A DNA stretch of 64,000 nt from a virus: IMG/VR virus record IMGVR_UViG_3300030099_006908, positions 30,846 to 94,845 of that record; one strand, given 5' to 3'. Numbering within the stretch: the first letter of the stretch is position 1; every line of letters begins with the position of its first letter. The notes beneath the pieces are model-generated. The model did no database searches. It saw only the letters and a list, made by a program, of their open reading frames with translations, and was not told the DNA's origin. A program made the translations under genes and the position numbers. This document shows positions 60,223 through 64,000 of this stretch, piece by piece.

Positions 60223-63200
60223 CGTCTGCCTCTTCAGTAAAACAATCTTCAACATTTATCCATTTTATCTTTACATCGTCCGCGTTATCTGAACCGGTGT
60301 GACCAAGGACCTGTAATCTACTGGGGTCAAAGCCACAATCGGAGGTTTCTACTTCATCACAGTTCGGCCCAGTTTTTCTATACTTGATTGAGTCCCATCC
60401 CTTATAAGTCTCCCACAAGTGACAAGGGGCGGCATCTTGGTCGACAGCCGAGGCGTCGAAATTAATTCCGCAACCATACGCAGTTACCCACTGGAATATC
60501 GGCGCGCCACCAAAATTGTTTCTAGCAAAAACTATAGTCTCTAAATCGCAGGGTTCTTTCCTAAAACCAAAATCTTGATTTGGTTTAAGGCTATTTCCCT
60601 CATCGTCTTCATCCCAATGGTCATCCGGGAAGCCTTTAGGTCCCGCCAAAGTGTCCTCTATTTTAACAGGAAGGTCTCCTGCGTTATCTGGCTCGGCGTC
60701 AGAACCTACTCTTTTTTCCTCTTTAAATCTGAACATGACTCCATCACCAAACTCGTCTATATTTAGGAATTGTAATTGGTCTCCTTCATTATGTCCAACA
60801 AACTGAACGAAGTCTTCGTCGTAACCTCTGTCCTTAATATCAGGGTCCGCTGGCATGCCCGCAATTCCACCGTAGATTTTCCAAATGTCGCAGGGCCATT
60901 CTGCTTCCAACGCTTCATCATCAATTGGACAGGACCCTGGAGCCGTATCCCACTTCGGAACCTCATTTTTTTTATGAATAAGAATTTGGTCTTCGTCATC
61001 ATCCCAGCCCATACCTCCAGGTTCTCGGCTAGCTCCATCGGGGTCTTTGCCCCACTCTATGTCTTTGGCGCCTCCTAAAGTTTCCCAAAGAAAACACGGC
61101 CACTCATCTCGACCGATTCCCCCTCCAGGGCCAGCATTACTAAAGCCCTCATCCCCTTCTTCTGGCTGAGGTCGATTCAACCCCCATTTTCTAGACGCCT
61201 CATCACCCGACGTTGGGTCATCTGGGTCAATAATCTGTCGGTTCGCGTCGTCTCTTAAAATAGGGCAAGCGTCTGTTTGATTAATCCAATAAACACCAAC
61301 CTTAGCGGGGTCGCCTTCGTTTTCAGAGTGCCCCTCAGCGTAATGCCCCAGATATTGATGTTTTGTATTGTCATAGCCGAAATCATGGTCTAGGTCATCT
61401 GCCCAATCTACACCATCTGCCCCATGAAAAGTTTCATAAATATGACACGGCCAATAAGGTCTATCTTCATCTGGAACTGGGCATTCCTCTGTCTTTGGTG
61501 CTGGAAATCCAACTACTGGCAAATTGATTTCGGTAGTATCAAAACCACTGTAGTCTTCGCATTTTTCTTTAGAGCCGCTAAAAACTTTTTCAAAAGTGCT
61601 GTCTTTAATTCCAGTATTATCATCTTTTTTTTGGTCTAATTCTGTGTCCGTAGGTAAAGAATTGCTGAAATGAGTTTCATGCCAACCTCCAAGTCTATCG
61701 TCTCTTTCACTGCCCTCGGATGGGTTTTGGTTAAATCTAGGATGTTTCATTGTGTCGCTGTCCCACATCACAAGTACTGTATCCCCCTCCTTGTATGATT
61801 TAGCAACACCTTCCCAAAAACCTTCTTCTTCATCCTTATCAGAGGGCGGGCCTCCATCCTCAAAAGTCGCATCATCCGAGCCAGTGGGGTCATCTGGCTG
61901 AAGTGTCCCAGCGTCGTCTTCCCAATGATATGAAAACCCAGTCTCCTCCGGGAGGAAAAAGGTAGAGCTACCACCGCCGCCTCCGTCGCCACTTCCACTT
62001 CCGGCACCAGTATCTTCTTCATCTTGAGGAATACAGGCTTTAATTTTAACGGAGGCTTTAGAATAAATGTCACTAGCACCAGCTTTTCCAAATTGCCACC
62101 AAATCCAATCTGGAACATCTCTTGATTCAGTATCCTGATGATGACAGTTTGCAAACCATTTCATATCAACTTCTGCCTCTGCCTCCCAGTGAACTCCAGA
62201 TTTTGAAAATTCAGATTTTAGCTTTGCGGGAAATATTTTTAATCTAAAAGGATGAGCTGGACTATAAAAAGGCTGGTCTATGGGGTCATTGAAACATGTC
62301 CAGCTTTTTCTTGCTTCATCCCATCGTAAGTCTAATACGCCTGTTTTCCATTCTCTAGAATCAATAGACCAGTTTTTTACAAACGTCTCCTCTACTGTAT
62401 TAGATTCTTCTCCTGAGTTTGGTGCAGGAAGGCCATATCTATCGTAACCCCAACCAGAAACAACCATTGGGGTTCTTAGTGCTATAGACCTAGCTCCTTT
62501 AAATGGGGCTGTTGACGTTAATCTTGTACCTTCCTTCGGACACTTTTGATTCCTTAATACATGAGTGGTGTTTGTGTTATATTTCCAATCAGTGCTACTG
62601 GAAGATGAAGATTTTTCTAAGTCTGAATCCAATTTAATATACTGATATAAATCAAATGGATTACCAGCGTTAAAAGTGTTTTTGTCTGGTTTGTCTTCGT
62701 CGTCTATACCAACTGAGGGCAGCAAGCTAGTGCTGCTAGAACTTGAACCCTCTTTGATTGAAAAGGGTGTAAATATAGAATCTAACGAGCAACCGGCTGT
62801 ACTATCCCAAAATCCAGATTCGTTGGAATCAGCTTCTGAGACTATTACCTCTAAGGGGGCTATCATGATTCTTGAATAAACAGCATCAGATGGAAAATTT
62901 TGAGGCATGTTTTCGCTACCTTTAAAATTTTGACCAACTATGATAGCTGAGCTTCTTCCACTTAAAGAATTTCTAAGACCAGACGCTTTTGCTCCTGAAG
63001 AGGTGCTTAGAGTGCCTCCTGGAGTTCCAAATGTATTTGCGTTGTGGAATTGTTTAATTTGTTCATTTACTGCTCTTTGCGCTGATTTTAAATTGAACGC
63101 TCTTTGGAATTGATGTTGTTTTTCAGCCATCATTTCGAAAAATTCTAACCTTGACTGTGCAATCTCGCCAAAGTTTCTAACAAAGGTCCTGAATTGAATG

Positions 63201-64000
63201 TCTGTAGTTACACCTCCAGAACCCACGTTAACATTTATAGATGTGCAATTTGCCCCTGCATTAGCTAAACTTCTTCCAAGTCCAACAATGCCAATATCTG
63301 ACGGAAGGCCTGATATCTTGCCCTGACCAGACTCTAGTATACTAAATCTAGAACTAACAACTTTAGATTGAGCTGTTATTTGAGCTGCTCTAGTCATTGC
63401 GCTGAAGCTTCCGTATGTCCAGGGATTAAAGGTGCTGTCTACTGAAAATTCAGACTTGCCATATGATTGCGATGCTCCTCCCCCCGCAGACCAAGGTCCG
63501 TATCTTGTCGCATTACTTTTTAAAGGCACCACTGCTCCAGTGGGTGTCTCAACGGTTTTTGACAATCCAAGACCCCTAAACGAACTTCCTCCAAAGTTAG
63601 CATTAAGAAGCTCATCTATATTTTTTTTCTGCGCTTCAGTAAGTGCGTTTCCGCCATTTTCCCCCATCATTATTAGATACAGCAATCCGTCGGTAAAAGT
63701 AATGTCTCCTTGGCCGTCTCCGCCCTCAGCCTCATTATCTACTTTTACACCACCGCCAGCGCTCAAAATCGCCCATGGTGCATATTCAGGGTCGCATCGG
63801 CCTAAAGACGGGTCAGCGTTTACGTCAGCAACAATTTTTTCAAATCCTGGCTGAACGTAGATACTGTTTGATTTTTTAATCCAAGTTCCTTGCAGTTTAG
63901 ATAAGTCGGTGTCTTTTGCTGGAAATTTAAGAATTGGACCAACTTTACCGTCTTCTGTCTTGAATAACTCCATAGCAGCGGAGCGAAAACTAAGACCAAG
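60212..64000 (-). CDS. very large virion-type protein with cysteine modules, cut by the right edge
   Basis: At least 1,262 residues: the frame stays open beyond the ATG at 63973 to the window edge (LGLSFRSAAM upstream), and that ATG has no ribosome site, so the start is probably outside. N-terminal third: mixed, with a helical EIAQSRLEFFEMMAEKQ segment. Middle: serine-rich linkers (SSSSSTD). C-terminal third: five related modules with P-C-x-I/L-W/Y-E/K-T, near residues 839, 957, 1025, 1139 and 1181 (counted from 63973), each followed by acidic, tryptophan-rich loops, often G-H and C-P-I. A glycine/serine-rich linker lies near residue 650-665. It may be a tail or adhesion protein. No transmembrane segment is seen. 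Confidence 0.85.
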   Translation of the reverse strand, partial: LGLSFRSAAMELFKTEDGKVGPILKFPAKDTDLSKLQGTWIKKSNSIYVQPGFEKIVADVNADPSLGRCDPEYAPWAILSAGGGVKVDNEAEGGDGQGDITFTDGLLYLIMMGENGGNALTEAQKKNIDELLNANFGGSSFRGLGLSKTVETPTGAVVPLKSNATRYGPWSAGGGASQSYGKSEFSVDSTFNPWTYGSFSAMTRAAQITAQSKVVSSRFSILESGQGKISGLPSDIGIVGLGRSLANAGANCTSINVNVGSGGVTTDIQFRTFVRNFGEIAQSRLEFFEMMAEKQHQFQRAFNLKSAQRAVNEQIKQFHNANTFGTPGGTLSTSSGAKASGLRNSLSGRSSAIIVGQNFKGSENMPQNFPSDAVYSRIMIAPLEVIVSEADSNESGFWDSTAGCSLDSIFTPFSIKEGSSSSSTSLLPSVGIDDEDKPDKNTFNAGNPFDLYQYIKLDSDLEKSSSSSSTDWKYNTNTTHVLRNQKCPKEGTRLTSTAPFKGARSIALRTPMVVSGWGYDRYGLPAPNSGEESNTVEETFVKNWSIDSREWKTGVLDLRWDEARKSWTCFNDPIDQPFYSPAHPFRLKIFPAKLKSEFSKSGVHWEAEAEVDMKWFANCHHQDTESRDVPDWIWWQFGKAGASDIYSKASVKIKACIPQDEEDTGAGSGSGDGGGGGSSTFFLPEETGFSYHWEDDAGTLQPDDPTGSDDATFEDGGPPSDKDEEEGFWEGVAKSYKEGDTVLVMWDSDTMKHPRFNQNPSEGSERDDRLGGWHETHFSNSLPTDTELDQKKDDNTGIKDSTFEKVFSGSKEKCEDYSGFDTTEINLPVVGFPAPKTEECPVPDEDRPYWPCHIYETFHGADGVDWADDLDHDFGYDNTKHQYLGHYAEGHSENEGDPAKVGVYWINQTDACPILRDDANRQIIDPDDPTSGDEASRKWGLNRPQPEEGDEGFSNAGPGGGIGRDEWPCFLWETLGGAKDIEWGKDPDGASREPGGMGWDDDEDQILIHKKNEVPKWDTAPGSCPIDDEALEAEWPCDIWKIYGGIAGMPADPDIKDRGYDEDFVQFVGHNEGDQLQFLNIDEFGDGVMFRFKEEKRVGSDAEPDNAGDLPVKIEDTLAGPKGFPDDHWDEDDEGNSLKPNQDFGFRKEPCDLETIVFARNNFGGAPIFQWVTAYGCGINFDASAVDQDAAPCHLWETYKGWDSIKYRKTGPNCDEVETSDCGFDPSRLQVLGHTGSDNADDVKIKWINVEDCFTEEADDAN

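Overview
The window is a contiguous piece of a large, AT-rich, tailed dsDNA bacteriophage genome. The evidence is dense packing with stop/start overlaps of a few bases, a complete phage-type replisome and nucleotide pool, virion structural proteins, a phage sigma-like factor and no ribosomal or host housekeeping genes. Both window edges cut through genes. No terminase, portal or lysis gene was recognised, so this is only part of the genome. The host cannot be named. Several gaps hold good -35/-10 promoters of the common bacterial type, and the phage carries an unusually large surface-sugar gene set.

Layout, left to right. (1) About 1-9.8 kb, plus strand: small unknown proteins, a ClpP-like protease, a sigma-like factor, a 942-residue seven-bladed FG-GAP propeller protein with a smaller companion, a compact regulatory gap (6322-6594), small proteins, a dCMP deaminase and a probable tail-tube-type virion protein. 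(2) About 9.8-28.3 kb, plus strand: class II ribonucleotide reductase, RecA, DnaB helicase, primase, dNMP kinase, RecB/Cas4-like nuclease, a saccharopine-dehydrogenase-like enzyme and a DNA polymerase III alpha subunit split into two genes, with a family-4 uracil-DNA glycosylase and a DnaQ-like exonuclease between the halves. (3) About 28.4-57.0 kb, plus strand: an unbroken run of 34 genes for making, activating, decorating and transferring sugars. (4) About 57.0-59.2 kb: a Vsr-like nuclease and two candidate DNA-recombination proteins. (5) 59.2-64 kb, minus strand: virion-type proteins, including a protein of at least 1,262 residues with repeated cysteine modules, converging on the plus-strand genes at a bidirectional terminator.

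The most striking part is region 3. It holds a sialate-type module: a NeuB synthase fused to a TIM barrel, a NeuA CMP-sugar synthetase, a sialate-lyase-like aldolase, and a glycosyltransferase carrying the sialylmotifs of GT29 sialyltransferases. Beside it lie a dTDP-amino-sugar module (RmlB, FdtA-type ketoisomerase, DegT aminotransferase, RmlC- and RmlD-like enzymes), a GDP-fucose-synthase-like enzyme, at least ten glycosyltransferase-like genes, two PAPS-type sulfotransferases, several methyltransferases including two FkbM types, and a 2-oxoglutarate oxygenase. Together they look like a phage-borne route to a decorated, probably acidic, glycan. Whether it coats virion proteins or remodels the host surface cannot be told from sequence.

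Secondary points of interest are a GGTGTATA element in front of virion genes (candidate late promoter), a 20-codon ORF or small RNA between two near-identical terminators, and a virion protein with integrin-like propeller blades.
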